64,000 bases of DNA from an uncultured Paracoccaceae bacterium. Lineage in GTDB: Bacteria; Pseudomonadota; Alphaproteobacteria; Rhodobacterales; Rhodobacteraceae. Location: positions 1 through 64,000 of the forward strand of contig CANMTD010000002.1 in NCBI GenBank assembly GCA_947500775.1, in the 5' to 3' direction. The translations under genes and the position numbers were made by a program. This document shows positions 28,565 through 38,204 of this stretch, piece by piece. The notes below the pieces were generated by a model. The model made no database searches. It saw only the letters and a list, made by a program, of their open reading frames with translations, and had not been told where the DNA came from. Numbering within the stretch: the first letter of the stretch is position 1; the number at the start of each line of letters is the position of its first letter.

Positions 28565-29842
28565 ATGATCCCTGTTCTGAAACATTCCTGGGCCCTGCTG
28601 CTGGGCATGATGCTGTTGATGGTCGGCAACGGGCTGCAAGGCACCCTGCTGGGCGTGCGCGGCGGCATCGAAGGGTTTTCCACATTCGAGATGTCGCTGG
28701 TGATGTCGGCCTATTTCGCGGGGTTTCTGGGCGGGTCGCGCATGGCGCCCGAACTGATCCGCCGGGTCGGCCATGTGCGGGTCTTCGCCGCATTGGGGTC
28801 TTTCATCTCGGCCGTGCTGATCCTGTTCCCATCGATCACCGATCCCTGGGCCTGGGTCGGGCTGCGCATTCTGATCGGGTTCTGTTTTTCGGGTGTCTAT
28901 GTCACCGCCGAAAGCTGGCTGAACAACGCCTCGTCCAACGAAAACCGCGGTCAGGCCCTGTCGGCCTATATGATCGTGCAGATGATCGGCATCATCGCGG
29001 CGCAGGGGCTGCTTGTCCTGGGCGATCCTTCGGGGTTCATCCTGTTCATCGTGCCGTCGGTTCTGGTGTCCATCGCCTTTGCCCCGATCCTGTTGTCGGT
29101 GGCGCCGACGCCGGCCTTTCAGACCACCAAACCGATGAGCCTGAAGGACCTGTTCAGATATTCGCCGCTGGGCTGTGTCGGCACGCTGTTGCTGGGCGGG
29201 GTGTTTTCGGCGCAGTTCGGCATGGCCTCGGTCTATGCCACGCAACTGGGGCTGGGCGTGGGCGAGCTGTCGATCTTTATCGCCACGATTTATATCGGGG
29301 CGCTGATCCTGCAATATCCGATTGGCTGGTTGTCGGACCGGATGGATCGCCGCCTGCTGATCCTGTTCGTTGCTGCAATCGGCGCGGTCGCCGCGGCGGG
29401 CGGGGCGATGTTTGATTCGAACTACACGATCCTGCTGGCGGTGGGGTTCGTGGTGGGGGGCATGTCGAACCCGCTGTATGCGTTGCTGATTGCCCATACC
29501 AACGATTTTCTGGAACAGGACGATATGGCCGCGGCCTCGGGCGGGCTGATCTTCATCAACGGGATGGGCGCGATTGCCGGTCCGGTCGTCACCGGCTGGA
29601 TCATGGGAACCGTGGGGCCATCGGGGTTTTGGTTGTTCATCGGGGTGCTGATGGCCGTTTTGGCGGGCTATGCGACCTACCGGATGACCCAGCGCCCGGC
29701 CCCCGCCATCAGCGAAACCGGGTCTTATGCGCCGGTTCTGCAATCGGCAACGCCGGTCGCGATCGAGGTCGCGCAGGAATACTTCATCGAAGGGCTTGAG
29801 GACGAGGATGCAACAGAGGCGTTGGGGGCAACAGGCAGTTGA
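28565..29842 (+). CDS. MFS transporter (YcaD-like)
   Basis: The protein has 425 residues from ATG 28565; a GTG three codons upstream is possible. Twelve hydrophobic segments are spread over about 400 residues, with the MFS loop motif in PIGWLSDRMDRRLLI between helices 8 and 9 and a related GSRMAPELIRRVGHVR in the first half. The sequence SGVYVTAESWLNNASSNENRGQ is characteristic of the YcaD-type subgroup. The substrate is unknown. An acidic soluble tail (EYFIEGLEDEDATEALG) follows. It is separated from queA by a 136-nt gap with no clear site. Confidence 0.87.
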   Translation: MIPVLKHSWALLLGMMLLMVGNGLQGTLLGVRGGIEGFSTFEMSLVMSAYFAGFLGGSRMAPELIRRVGHVRVFAALGSFISAVLILFPSITDPWAWVGLRILIGFCFSGVYVTAESWLNNASSNENRGQALSAYMIVQMIGIIAAQGLLVLGDPSGFILFIVPSVLVSIAFAPILLSVAPTPAFQTTKPMSLKDLFRYSPLGCVGTLLLGGVFSAQFGMASVYATQLGLGVGELSIFIATIYIGALILQYPIGWLSDRMDRRLLILFVAAIGAVAAAGGAMFDSNYTILLAVGFVVGGMSNPLYALLIAHTNDFLEQDDMAAASGGLIFINGMGAIAGPVVTGWIMGTVGPSGFWLFIGVLMAVLAGYATYRMTQRPAPAISETGSYAPVLQSATPVAIEVAQEYFIEGLEDEDATEALGATGS

Positions 29843-29923
29843 CCATCAACATCTTGCGCCTTGTTCATAAATCTGTAACGATTCTTTTATTGGGGGGTGC
29901 GAACCGAAAGGGAGAGAGTACCC

Positions 29924-30496
29924 ATGACGAACCCGGACGTTGTTAACGCGTTTTGGCTTGAGGAAATCGGTCCCTCGGGCTGGTACAAGGGAGGGGCAGA
30001 CCTGGACGATGCCATTCGTCTTCGGTTTTCCGATCTTTGGCAGGAGGCCCACGACGGTGGCCTGCGCGAGTGGCTGACAAAGCCGCAGTCGACCCTGGCC
30101 TATCTGATCCTTACCGATCAGTTTCCGCGCAACATGTTTCGCGGCACCTCGCAGGCCTATGCCACGGACGCCCTGGCACGCGCCGCCGCCAAACAGGCAA
30201 TCCATCACAAATGCGACATGCGGGTCGGCGAACCCGAGCGCCAGTTCTTTTACCTGCCGCTGATGCATTCGGAATGCCTGACCGATCAGGACCGCTGTGT
30301 GCGGCTGATGCTGACACGGATGCCGGAAACCGGCGCTGAAAACCTGTTGCATGCCAAGGCCCATCGCGAAGTGATCCGCCAGTTCGGCCGGTTCCCGTTT
30401 CGCAATGATGCGCTGGCGCGGGATTTCAGCAGCGAAGAGCGGGATTTCATCACCGAAGGCGGCTATGGCCGGACGGTCGAGGCGCTGCGCGCCTAG
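29924..30496 (+). CDS. DUF924 family protein
   Basis: The protein has 190 residues from ATG 29924, with GGGAGAGAG upstream. DUF924 signatures are VVNAFWLEEIGPSGWYKGG, AYLILTDQFPRNMFRGTSQAYATD and FFYLPLMHSE. The all-helical fold resembles a TPR-like protein. No enzymatic role is established for the family. It stands alone before lpdA. A longer upstream start (29897) lacks an SD. Confidence 0.88.
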   Translation: MTNPDVVNAFWLEEIGPSGWYKGGADLDDAIRLRFSDLWQEAHDGGLREWLTKPQSTLAYLILTDQFPRNMFRGTSQAYATDALARAAAKQAIHHKCDMRVGEPERQFFYLPLMHSECLTDQDRCVRLMLTRMPETGAENLLHAKAHREVIRQFGRFPFRNDALARDFSSEERDFITEGGYGRTVEALRA

Positions 30497-30542
30497 GTGC
30501 CGCCATGCAAGAATTGCAAAACGGCATTTCGCAGGAAATACC

Positions 30543-30598
30543 GTTCAGTGCTGAACCATGCGTTGATGCGCTTTGGAAGATAGTTTAATGTCAAACTA
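30543..30598. promoter_or_regulatory. Two small palindromes in the lpdA promoter region
   Basis: GTTCAG-TG-CTGAAC lies at 30543-30556, and TAGTTT-AATGTC-AAACTA, a perfect 6-bp inverted repeat, lies at 30581-30598. The second ends only a few bases before the lpdA SD, where a bound repressor would block initiation. No regulator is identified. Confidence 0.4.
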
Positions 30599-30620
30599 AT
30601 TTCCAGGCGGAGGATATGAC

Positions 30621-32015
30621 ATGGCTGCCAAAGCATTTGACATGATCGTAATCGGGGCGGGCCCCGGCGGCTATGTGGCCGCGATCCGGGGGGCGCAACT
30701 TGGCCTGAAGGTGGCCGTTGTCGAACGGGAACATCTGGGCGGCATCTGCCTGAACTGGGGCTGTATTCCGACCAAGGCGCTGTTGCGCAGTTCCGAAGTC
30801 TTTCACCTGATGGAACGCGCCAAGGAATTCGGTCTGAAGGCCGAAAAGATCGGCTATGATCTGGACGCCGTGGTGAAACGGTCGCGCGGGGTTGCGGGGC
30901 AATTGTCCGGCGGCATCGGTCATCTGCTGAAAAAGAACAAGGTGACCGTGGTCATGGGCGAGGCGACGCTGCCCGCCAAGGGCAAGGTCAGCGTCAAGAC
31001 CGACAAGGGCACCGAGGAGCTGACCGCCAAGAACATCATTCTGGCCACCGGCGCCCGCGCCCGCGAATTGCCGGGGCTGGAGGCGGACGGCGATCTGGTC
31101 TGGACCTATAAACACGCGCTGCAACCGCCGCGGATGCCGAAAAAACTGCTGGTGATCGGATCGGGCGCCATCGGCATCGAATTCGCCAGCTTCTACAACA
31201 CGCTGGGCGCCGATACGACCGTGGTCGAGGTGATGGACCGTGTGCTGCCCATCGAAGACGCGGAAATCAGCGCCTTTGCCAAGAAGCAATTCGTCAAGCA
31301 GGGCATGAAGATCATGGAAAAATCCATGGTCAAGCAGTTGGACCGCGCCAAGGGTAAGGTGACCGCCCATATCGAAACCGGCGGCAAGGTGGAAAAACAC
31401 GACTTTGACACGGTGATTTCCGCCGTGGGCATCGTCGGCAATGTCGAAGGTCTGGGGCTGGAGGCGCTGGGCGTCAAGATCGACCGCACCCATGTCGTGA
31501 CCGATGAATTCTGCCGCACCGGGGTTGATGGCCTTTATGCCATCGGCGATATCGCAGGCGCGCCGTGGTTGGCGCATAAGGCCAGCCACGAAGGCGTCAT
31601 GGTCGCCGATCTGATCGCCGGTAAACACGCCCATCCGGTCAAACCCGAAAGCATCGCTGGCTGCACCTATTGCCACCCGCAGGTCGCATCGGTCGGCTAT
31701 ACCGAGGCCAAGGCCAAGGAGTTGGGCTATGACATCAAGGTCGGCAAATTCCCTTTCATCGGCAACGGCAAGGCGATCGCCCTGGGTGAACCCGAAGGGA
31801 TGATCAAAACCATCTTTGACGCCAAAACCGGCGAATTGCTGGGCGCGCATATGGTGGGCGCCGAAGTGACCGAATTGATTCAGGGCTATGTGGTCGGTCG
31901 CCAGTTGGAAACCACCGAAGAGGACCTGATGAACACGGTCTTCCCGCATCCGACCCTGTCCGAGATGATGCACGAAAGCGTGCTGGACGCCTATGACCGC
32001 GTCATACACATGTAA
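30621..32015 (+). CDS. lpdA: Dihydrolipoyl dehydrogenase
   Basis: This 464-residue FAD enzyme reoxidises dihydrolipoamide (E3) for 2-oxoacid dehydrogenase complexes or the glycine cleavage system. It shows the FAD motif VIGAGPGGYVAAIRGAQLG, the redox disulfide CLNWGC in GGICLNWGCIPTKA, and the NAD motif VIGSGAIGIEFASFY. The second FAD motif is GLYAIGDIAGAPWLAHKA, and the catalytic His-Glu pair is in HPTLSEMMHESVLDAY. The SD is GGCGGAGGA. It stands alone, so it is probably a shared E3 rather than tied to one complex. Confidence 0.95.
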   Translation: MAAKAFDMIVIGAGPGGYVAAIRGAQLGLKVAVVEREHLGGICLNWGCIPTKALLRSSEVFHLMERAKEFGLKAEKIGYDLDAVVKRSRGVAGQLSGGIGHLLKKNKVTVVMGEATLPAKGKVSVKTDKGTEELTAKNIILATGARARELPGLEADGDLVWTYKHALQPPRMPKKLLVIGSGAIGIEFASFYNTLGADTTVVEVMDRVLPIEDAEISAFAKKQFVKQGMKIMEKSMVKQLDRAKGKVTAHIETGGKVEKHDFDTVISAVGIVGNVEGLGLEALGVKIDRTHVVTDEFCRTGVDGLYAIGDIAGAPWLAHKASHEGVMVADLIAGKHAHPVKPESIAGCTYCHPQVASVGYTEAKAKELGYDIKVGKFPFIGNGKAIALGEPEGMIKTIFDAKTGELLGAHMVGAEVTELIQGYVVGRQLETTEEDLMNTVFPHPTLSEMMHESVLDAYDRVIHM

Positions 32016-32064
32016 CTGTGCGTAAATCGCCGGTTACAGCCGGGGCTGAAACCCGTTAGCAACG

Positions 32065-32097
32065 CTCCCGCAGGCCCTGCCGGTCTGTGGGAGTTTT
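32065..32097 (+). terminator. lpdA terminator that contains the next gene's SD
   Basis: The stem CTCCCGCAG/CTGTGGGAG (nine pairs, one G-U) with an 11-nt loop is followed by TTTTC. The 3' arm GGGAG is also the only good SD for the MFS gene starting at 32099. Confidence 0.65.
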
Positions 32098-32098
32098 C

Positions 32099-33289
32099 AT
32101 GTCCGCCACCCGCCACAGCAATATCCCGTTGATCCTGACCCTTTGGCTGGCTGGCCTTGGGGCGGCGGCGCAGTTCGGCAAGATCGCCGTCGCCATGCCA
32201 GAGCTGCGCGATACCTATGCCGTGTCCGAGGTGGCGCTGGGGTTTCTGATGTCCTCGCTTGGGGTGGTCGGGTTGATGTTTGGCGTGGCCGCCGGGGTGA
32301 TCGTCGACCGGATCGGATTGCGAAAAATGTTGCTGGGCGCGCTGATCGCGGGCGGCGTGCTGTCGCTGATCGAAGGGGCCTTGCCCGCCTATCCGGTGAT
32401 GATCGCGCTGCGGTTCGCCGAAGGGGCGGCGCATCTGGTGATCGTGATCGCGGCGCCGGTTCTGGTGGCCGGGGCGGCGTCGGACCGGCTGCGCCCCGCC
32501 GCGATGGCGCTGTGGAGCAGTTTTTTCGGCGTGGCCTATATGGTGATGGCCTTGGTCGCGCCGCCCCTGATCGCCGGAGTCGGCGTGGGCGGGCTGATCC
32601 GGGCGCATGGGCTGTATCTGATCGCAATGGCGGGGATATTGGCGGTGATGCTGCCAAAGGGGCCGCGTGACCGGCCCCGGTCCCCGGCGCTGTCGCTGGC
32701 CGATTGGGTGGCGGTGCACCGGCGCATCTATCGGTCGCCCTATCTGTCGGCCTCGGGGCTGGGGTTTGTCTGGTATGCGATGATGTATATCGCCCTGCTG
32801 ACCTATCTGCCCGATTTCGTGGCCCAGACGCAGCGGTCGTGGATGTCGGCGGTGATGCCGCTGAGTTCGATCGCGGTTTCCCTGAGCTTCGGCATCTTCC
32901 TGTTGCAACGGGTGTCATCCATCCGGGTGGTGCAGCTTGGGTTTCTGCTGTCGGGCCTGACCGTGCTGGGGCTGGTCGTGACCGCGGGCCGGGACGGGCC
33001 GTTCATCGCCTCGGCGGTCGTGATGATGGCGCTGGCCGGGATCATCGCCAGCGGCAGTTTCGCGTCGCTGGCCGAGCTGAACACCCAGCCGCAGGATCGC
33101 GCCTATGCCACCGGGACGCTGGCGCAACTGGGCAATGTCGGCACCACCACCGGCGCGCCGATGCTGGCCGCGCTGATCGGCTGGTTCGGCCTTGGCGGGC
33201 TGGTGGGGTTTGTCGTTGTCCTGTCCCTGCTGGGGATCGGCGTGCATGCGGTATTGGCAGCGCGGCGGCGAAAACAGGCACCAACCTGA
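32099..33289 (+). CDS. MFS transporter
   Basis: The protein has 396 residues from ATG 32099, with SD GGGAG. About twelve hydrophobic segments are present. The first-half MFS motif reads GVAAGVIVDRIGLRKMLLG (the canonical GxxxDRxGRR-type loop). LWSSFFGVAYMVMALVAPPLIAG and a basic end (AARRRKQ) are also seen. It resembles small-molecule/proton antiporters of the cyanate or sugar-efflux type, but no substrate can be assigned. Translation may depend on opening the terminator hairpin that holds its SD. The stop lies directly before the LexA box of uvrA. Confidence 0.87.
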   Translation: MSATRHSNIPLILTLWLAGLGAAAQFGKIAVAMPELRDTYAVSEVALGFLMSSLGVVGLMFGVAAGVIVDRIGLRKMLLGALIAGGVLSLIEGALPAYPVMIALRFAEGAAHLVIVIAAPVLVAGAASDRLRPAAMALWSSFFGVAYMVMALVAPPLIAGVGVGGLIRAHGLYLIAMAGILAVMLPKGPRDRPRSPALSLADWVAVHRRIYRSPYLSASGLGFVWYAMMYIALLTYLPDFVAQTQRSWMSAVMPLSSIAVSLSFGIFLLQRVSSIRVVQLGFLLSGLTVLGLVVTAGRDGPFIASAVVMMALAGIIASGSFASLAELNTQPQDRAYATGTLAQLGNVGTTTGAPMLAALIGWFGLGGLVGFVVVLSLLGIGVHAVLAARRRKQAPT

Positions 33290-33291
33290 AT

Positions 33292-33306
33292 GTTCCTGCC
33301 TTGTTC
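33292..33306. promoter_or_regulatory. LexA (SOS) box of uvrA
   Basis: GTTC-CTGCCTT-GTTC is an exact GTTC-N7-GTTC direct repeat, the alphaproteobacterial LexA operator. It is 66 nt before the uvrA start. uvrA is a standard SOS gene in this class. Confidence 0.85.
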
Positions 33307-33371
33307 TCATTTTTTGGTTGGAGACTCGGCGCCCGTCAACTATCTGTTAGGAATTCGTTCAAAGGTGGGTC

Positions 33372-36233
33372 ATGGCCGAGCTTAAGAAGATCGAGGTGCG
33401 CGGCGCGCGCGAACATAACCTCAAGAACATCGATGTGGATATTCCGCGCGATCAGCTGGTCGTCATCACCGGCCTGTCGGGGTCGGGCAAATCCAGCCTG
33501 GCCTTCGACACGATCTATGCCGAAGGGCAGCGGCGTTATGTCGAAAGCCTGTCGGCCTATGCCCGCCAGTTTCTGGACATGATGGAAAAGCCCGATGTCG
33601 ATCACATCAGCGGCCTGTCGCCCGCGATTTCCATCGAACAGAAAACCACCAGCAAGAACCCTCGGTCGACCGTCGGCACGGTGACCGAGATTTACGACTA
33701 TATGCGGCTGCTGTTCGCCCGTGTCGGCACGCCTTATTCGCCCGCCACCGGCCTGCCGATCGAGGCGCAGCAGGTGCAGGATATGGTCGACCGGGTGATG
33801 GCGATGGAGCAGGGCACGCGCGCCTATCTGCTGGCCCCCATCGTGCGCGACCGCAAAGGCGAATACCGCAAGGAATTTCTGGAACTGCGCAAACAGGGGT
33901 TCCAGCGGGTCAAGGTGGACGGCGCATTCTATGAACTGGATGAACCGCCCACGCTGGACAAGAAATTCCGCCATGACATCGACGTTGTCGTGGACCGGAT
34001 CGTGGTGCGCGAGGGCCTGGAAACCCGGCTGGCCGACAGTTTCCGCACAGCGCTTGATCTGGCCGATGGCATCGCCATTCTGGAAACGGCCCCGACCGAA
34101 GGCGACCCCGACCGCCTGACCTTCAGCGAAAAATTCGCCTGTCCGGTCAGCGGTTTCACCATCCCCGAGATCGAACCGCGCCTGTTTTCCTTCAACGCCC
34201 CCTTCGGCGCCTGCCCGGAATGTGACGGGCTGGGGGTGGAGCTGTTTTTCGACGAACGGCTGGTGGTGCCCGATGCGGCCCTGACCGTCTATGACGGGGC
34301 GCTGGCCCCCTGGCGCAAGGGCAAATCCCCTTATTTCCGCCAGACGATCGAGGCGATTGCCCGCCATTATGAATTCGACAAGAACACCCAGTGGAAAGAC
34401 CTGCCAGCCCATGTGCGGCAGGTGTTCCTGTATGGTTCGGGCGACGAGGAAATCCAGTTCCGCTATGACGAAGGCGGGCGCGTCTATCAGGTCAGCCGGG
34501 TGTTCGAAGGCGTGATCCCGAATATGGAACGCCGCTACCGCGAAACCGACAGCAACTGGATCCGCGAAGAGTTTGAACGCTATCAGAACAACCGCCGCTG
34601 CGGCGCCTGTGGCGGGTATCGCCTGCGGGACGAGGCGCTGGCGGTCAAGATCGCCGGGCTGCATGTGGGGCAGGTGGTCGAAATGTCGATCCGCGAGGCG
34701 TTTGACTGGTGCAAAACGGTGCCCGAGCACCTGACCAACCAGAAAAACGAAATCGCCAAGGCCATTCTGAAGGAAATCCGCGAACGGCTGGGGTTTCTGA
34801 ACAACGTCGGGCTGGAATATCTGACCCTGTCGCGCGCGGCGGGCACGCTGTCGGGCGGTGAAAGTCAGCGTATCCGGCTGGCCAGCCAGATCGGATCGGG
34901 GCTGACCGGGGTGCTGTATGTGCTGGATGAACCTTCCATCGGGTTGCACCAGCGCGACAACGGGCGGCTGCTGACCACCCTGAAAAACCTGCGTGATCAG
35001 GGCAATACGGTGATCGTGGTCGAACATGACGAAGAGGCGATCCGCGAAGCGGATTACGTTTTCGACATCGGGCCGGGGGCCGGGGTGCATGGCGGGCAGA
35101 TCGTGGCCAAGGGCACGCCTGCGGAAATTGCCGCCGATGCGGCCTCGATCACCGGGCAATATCTGACCGGCACCCGCGAAATTTCGGTGCCCGCCAAACG
35201 GCGCAAGGGCAACAAGAAAAAGCTGAAGGTGGTCAAGGCGACCGGCAACAACCTGAAGAACGTGACCGCCGAATTTCCGCTGGGCAAATTCGTCTGTGTG
35301 ACCGGCGTATCGGGGGGGGGCAAATCGACGCTGACCATCGAAACGCTGTTCAAGACCGCCTCGATGCGGTTGAACGGCGCACGCCAGACGCCCGCGCCCT
35401 GCGAAACCATCAAGGGGCTGGAGCATCTGGACAAGGTGATCGACATCGACCAGCGCCCCATCGGCCGCACGCCCCGGTCGAACCCGGCCACCTATACCGG
35501 CGCCTTCACCCCGATCCGCGACTGGTTCGCCGGTCTGCCCGAGGCGCAGGCGCGCGGCTATAAACCCGGGCGGTTCAGTTTCAACGTCAAGGGCGGGCGG
35601 TGCGAGGCCTGTCAGGGCGATGGTGTCATCAAGATCGAGATGCATTTCCTGCCCGATGTCTATGTCACCTGCGAAACCTGCAAGGGCGCGCGCTATAACC
35701 GCGAAACGCTGGAAATAAAGTTCAAAGGCAAAAGCATCGCTGACGTTCTTGATATGACGGTCGAGGATGCGCAGGGCTTTTTTCAGGCCGTGCCGTCGAT
35801 CCGCAACAAGATGGATGCGCTGATGCGGGTGGGCCTTGGCTATATCAAGGTTGGGCAGCAGGCCACCACCCTGTCAGGGGGCGAGGCGCAGCGGGTGAAG
35901 CTGTCAAAGGAACTGTCGAAACAGGCGACGGGCCGGACGCTGTATATTCTGGACGAACCGACAACAGGCCTGCATTTCGAAGATGTGCGCAAACTGTTGG
36001 AGGTGCTGCACGAACTGGTCGATCAGGGCAATTCGGTGGTGGTGATCGAACATAATCTGGATGTGATCAAGACCGCCGACTGGATCGTCGACATCGGCCC
36101 CGAAGGTGGCGATGGCGGGGGCGAGATCGTGGCCGTGGGCACCCCCGAAGCGGTGGCCAAGGTCGAACGCAGCTATACCGGCCAATATCTGAAAGACATG
36201 CTGGAACCGCGCAAAAGCGTGGCCGCCGAATAG
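33372..36233 (+). CDS. uvrA: Excinuclease ABC subunit A
   Basis: This damage-recognition ATPase of nucleotide excision repair has 953 residues. Two ABC modules are visible: Walker [10 protein letters not shown] and GVSGGGKST, signatures [16 protein letters not shown] and [15 protein letters not shown], and Walker [14 protein letters not shown] and [13 protein letters not shown]. The second zinc finger CEACQGDG...[12 protein letters not shown] is complete. In the first finger one ligand is lost: Cys257 is followed by Ser260 instead of Cys, with Cys281 and Cys284 retained. ATG 33372 follows AGGTGG. A LexA box upstream implies SOS induction, and a clean terminator follows. Confidence 0.97.
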   Translation: MAELKKIEVRGAREHNLKNIDVDIPRDQLVVITGLSGSGKSSLAFDTIYAEGQRRYVESLSAYARQFLDMMEKPDVDHISGLSPAISIEQKTTSKNPRSTVGTVTEIYDYMRLLFARVGTPYSPATGLPIEAQQVQDMVDRVMAMEQGTRAYLLAPIVRDRKGEYRKEFLELRKQGFQRVKVDGAFYELDEPPTLDKKFRHDIDVVVDRIVVREGLETRLADSFRTALDLADGIAILETAPTEGDPDRLTFSEKFACPVSGFTIPEIEPRLFSFNAPFGACPECDGLGVELFFDERLVVPDAALTVYDGALAPWRKGKSPYFRQTIEAIARHYEFDKNTQWKDLPAHVRQVFLYGSGDEEIQFRYDEGGRVYQVSRVFEGVIPNMERRYRETDSNWIREEFERYQNNRRCGACGGYRLRDEALAVKIAGLHVGQVVEMSIREAFDWCKTVPEHLTNQKNEIAKAILKEIRERLGFLNNVGLEYLTLSRAAGTLSGGESQRIRLASQIGSGLTGVLYVLDEPSIGLHQRDNGRLLTTLKNLRDQGNTVIVVEHDEEAIREADYVFDIGPGAGVHGGQIVAKGTPAEIAADAASITGQYLTGTREISVPAKRRKGNKKKLKVVKATGNNLKNVTAEFPLGKFVCVTGVSGGGKSTLTIETLFKTASMRLNGARQTPAPCETIKGLEHLDKVIDIDQRPIGRTPRSNPATYTGAFTPIRDWFAGLPEAQARGYKPGRFSFNVKGGRCEACQGDGVIKIEMHFLPDVYVTCETCKGARYNRETLEIKFKGKSIADVLDMTVEDAQGFFQAVPSIRNKMDALMRVGLGYIKVGQQATTLSGGEAQRVKLSKELSKQATGRTLYILDEPTTGLHFEDVRKLLEVLHELVDQGNSVVVIEHNLDVIKTADWIVDIGPEGGDGGGEIVAVGTPEAVAKVERSYTGQYLKDMLEPRKSVAAE

Positions 36234-36252
36234 CTGGCAGGCGTGGGTCATC

Positions 36253-36279
36253 GCCCCCGGTACGGATACCGGGGGCTTT
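36253..36279 (+). terminator. uvrA terminator
   Basis: The perfect 10-bp stem GCCCCCGGTA/TACCGGGGGC with CGGA loop and trailing TTTG begins 20 nt after the uvrA stop. Confidence 0.85.
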
Positions 36280-36282
36280 GGA

Positions 36283-37158
36283 TCATTCGGGCCGGTGGCG
36301 TTTTTCGAACCGCGGCAGCATCGCCGAGAAATCGGTGCCGGCGCCGTCCTCAGCCTCGACAAACGCGGTATAAAGCTCTGTCGCCCGCGCCCCCATCGGG
36401 GTATCGGCATCAGCCGCCTCGGCCGCCTGCTGGCTAAGGCGCAGGTCCTTCAGCATCAGCTCGGAGGCAAAGCCCGGTTTGTAATCGTTGTCGGCGGGCG
36501 ATTGGGGGCCGACGCCGGGGGCGGGGCAATAGGCGTTCATGCTCCAGCTATACCCGGACGAGGTGCTGACCACATCGAACATCTTGGCCCGGTCCAGCCC
36601 CAGTTTGTCGGCCAGGGCAAACGCCTCGCATGTGGCGATCATGGTGACGCCCAGGATCATGTTGTTGCAGATTTTGGCGGCCTGACCGGCGCCTGCGGCG
36701 CCGCAATGCACGGCCTTCTGCCCCATGATGTCAAACAGCGGGTTGACCTTGGCAAAGCCTGCATCGCTGCCGCCCGCCATGAAGGTCAGGGTACCCGCCG
36801 ATGCGCCGCCGATGCCGCCCGAAACCGGCGCGTCCACCGCCATCAGCCCGGCGGCTTCGGCCTGTTCGGCCACCGCGCGCGCGCTTTCGACATCGACGGT
36901 CGAACAATCCAGCAGCACCGCGCCGGGCTGAATCGCCGGGATCACCTGATCGGCCACGCTGCGCAGGATCGCGCCATTGGGCAGCATGGTGATGACCACG
37001 TCCTGACCGGTCGCCGCCGCGACGGCGGTGTCGGCCTTGGTCACACCGTCGGGGCAGGGGGCGGCCAGATCGAAACCCGTCACCTGATGGCCCGCCGCGA
37101 CCAGATTAGCCGCCATCGGCGCGCCCATGTTGCCCAGACCGATAAAGCCGATTTTCAT
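36283..37158 (-). CDS. mmsB: 3-hydroxyisobutyrate dehydrogenase
   Basis: This enzyme oxidises 3-hydroxyisobutyrate to methylmalonate semialdehyde in valine catabolism. The 291-residue length is typical. The N-terminal Rossmann motif is IGFIGLGNMGAPMA, substrate binding is DAPVSGGIGGASAGTL, and the catalytic Lys is in GAGQAAKICNNMILG. The C-terminal KDLRLSQQAAE block is present. The start overlaps the end of the hydrolase gene by four bases (ATGA), so the three genes to 39346 form one operon in pathway order. Confidence 0.95.
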   Translation of the reverse strand: MKIGFIGLGNMGAPMAANLVAAGHQVTGFDLAAPCPDGVTKADTAVAAATGQDVVITMLPNGAILRSVADQVIPAIQPGAVLLDCSTVDVESARAVAEQAEAAGLMAVDAPVSGGIGGASAGTLTFMAGGSDAGFAKVNPLFDIMGQKAVHCGAAGAGQAAKICNNMILGVTMIATCEAFALADKLGLDRAKMFDVVSTSSGYSWSMNAYCPAPGVGPQSPADNDYKPGFASELMLKDLRLSQQAAEAADADTPMGARATELYTAFVEAEDGAGTDFSAMLPRFEKRHRPE

Positions 37159-38204
37159 TGTGCCGTCTCCTTGAGGTTAAGTTCGTCTGCGCCCAGCGGC
37201 ATCAGGATAGTGCTGACATCCATCGCCGTCACCTGCAGCATGTCGGCATGGCGCCATTTGGGGGTGCGATCCTTGTCGATGATCGCGGCGCGGATGCCTT
37301 CCAGAAAATCCGCCTGTTCCATGGCGCGGTGGGTGAACCGGTATTCCAGCGCCAGCGCCGCATCGATGCTGTCGCTGCCGCGCAGGCGGTGGATCATTTC
37401 CACGGTGCAGGCCATCGACAGCGGCGCATTGCGCGCCAGCGCCTTCAGCGCGGCGGTGGCAAAGGGCGTGCCGCTGTGGGTCAGGGCGCGCACGATATCG
37501 CCCAGGGTTTCACCCGCAAAATGCGCGTCGATTTCGCCCCGTTGCTGGGCAAGCGTGCCGTCCGGGGCGGGTTGCGCGGCGCGGTCGATCGCGGTCCAGT
37601 CGCCGGTTTCGATCAGTTCGGCGGTCAGCGCGGGCCAGTGGTCCTGCGGCACAAAGTAATCGGCAAACCCGGCCAATATGGCATCGGCCGGTCCCATGCG
37701 CCCGCCGGTGGTGCCCAGATATTCGCCCAGCCGCCCCGGCGCGCGCGCCAGGATCAGCGATCCGCCCACATCGGGCACCAGCCCGACGCCGCATTCGGGC
37801 ATGGCGATCTGGCTGGATTCGCCCACCACCCGGTGCGACCCGTGACAGCCCACGCCAACCCCGCCGCCCATGGTAAAGCCCTGCATCAGGCTGGCCACCG
37901 GTTTGGGAAAGTTGAACAGTTTGGCGTTCATCCGGTATTCGTCGCGCCAGAACGTGCGGCCATAGCTGTAATCGCCCGCGGTGCCGGTATCGTACATCTG
38001 CTGAATATCGCCGCCCGCACAGAAGGCCCGGTCGCCGATGGCGTCAATCAGGATCATCGCCACGCCGTCATCGTCGCGCCAGTCGTCCAGCGCCTGTTCG
38101 ATGGCCAGACACATCTCATAGCTCAGCGCGTTCAGCGCCTTGGGCCGGGTCAGCGTGATGCGCCCGATCCGGCCTTCGGTGCGTATATCGATATCGGCGC
38201 TCAT
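37155..38204 (-). CDS. 3-hydroxyisobutyryl-CoA hydrolase (enoyl-CoA hydratase family)
   Basis: This 349-residue crotonase-fold enzyme is assigned to hydrolysis of 3-hydroxyisobutyryl-CoA, the valine-pathway step that releases free acid. It shows LTRPKALNALSYEM, FCAGGDIQQMY (oxyanion loop), GFTMGGGVGVGCHGSHRVV and MPECGVGLVPDVGGS. A C-terminal extension longer than a simple crotonase (RAAIIDKDRTPKWRH) is characteristic of the HIBCH group. It overlaps both neighbours by four bases. A separate enoyl-CoA hydratase for the preceding step is not in the window. Confidence 0.9.
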   Translation of the reverse strand: MSADIDIRTEGRIGRITLTRPKALNALSYEMCLAIEQALDDWRDDDGVAMILIDAIGDRAFCAGGDIQQMYDTGTAGDYSYGRTFWRDEYRMNAKLFNFPKPVASLMQGFTMGGGVGVGCHGSHRVVGESSQIAMPECGVGLVPDVGGSLILARAPGRLGEYLGTTGGRMGPADAILAGFADYFVPQDHWPALTAELIETGDWTAIDRAAQPAPDGTLAQQRGEIDAHFAGETLGDIVRALTHSGTPFATAALKALARNAPLSMACTVEMIHRLRGSDSIDAALALEYRFTHRAMEQADFLEGIRAAIIDKDRTPKWRHADMLQVTAMDVSTILMPLGADELNLKETAQ

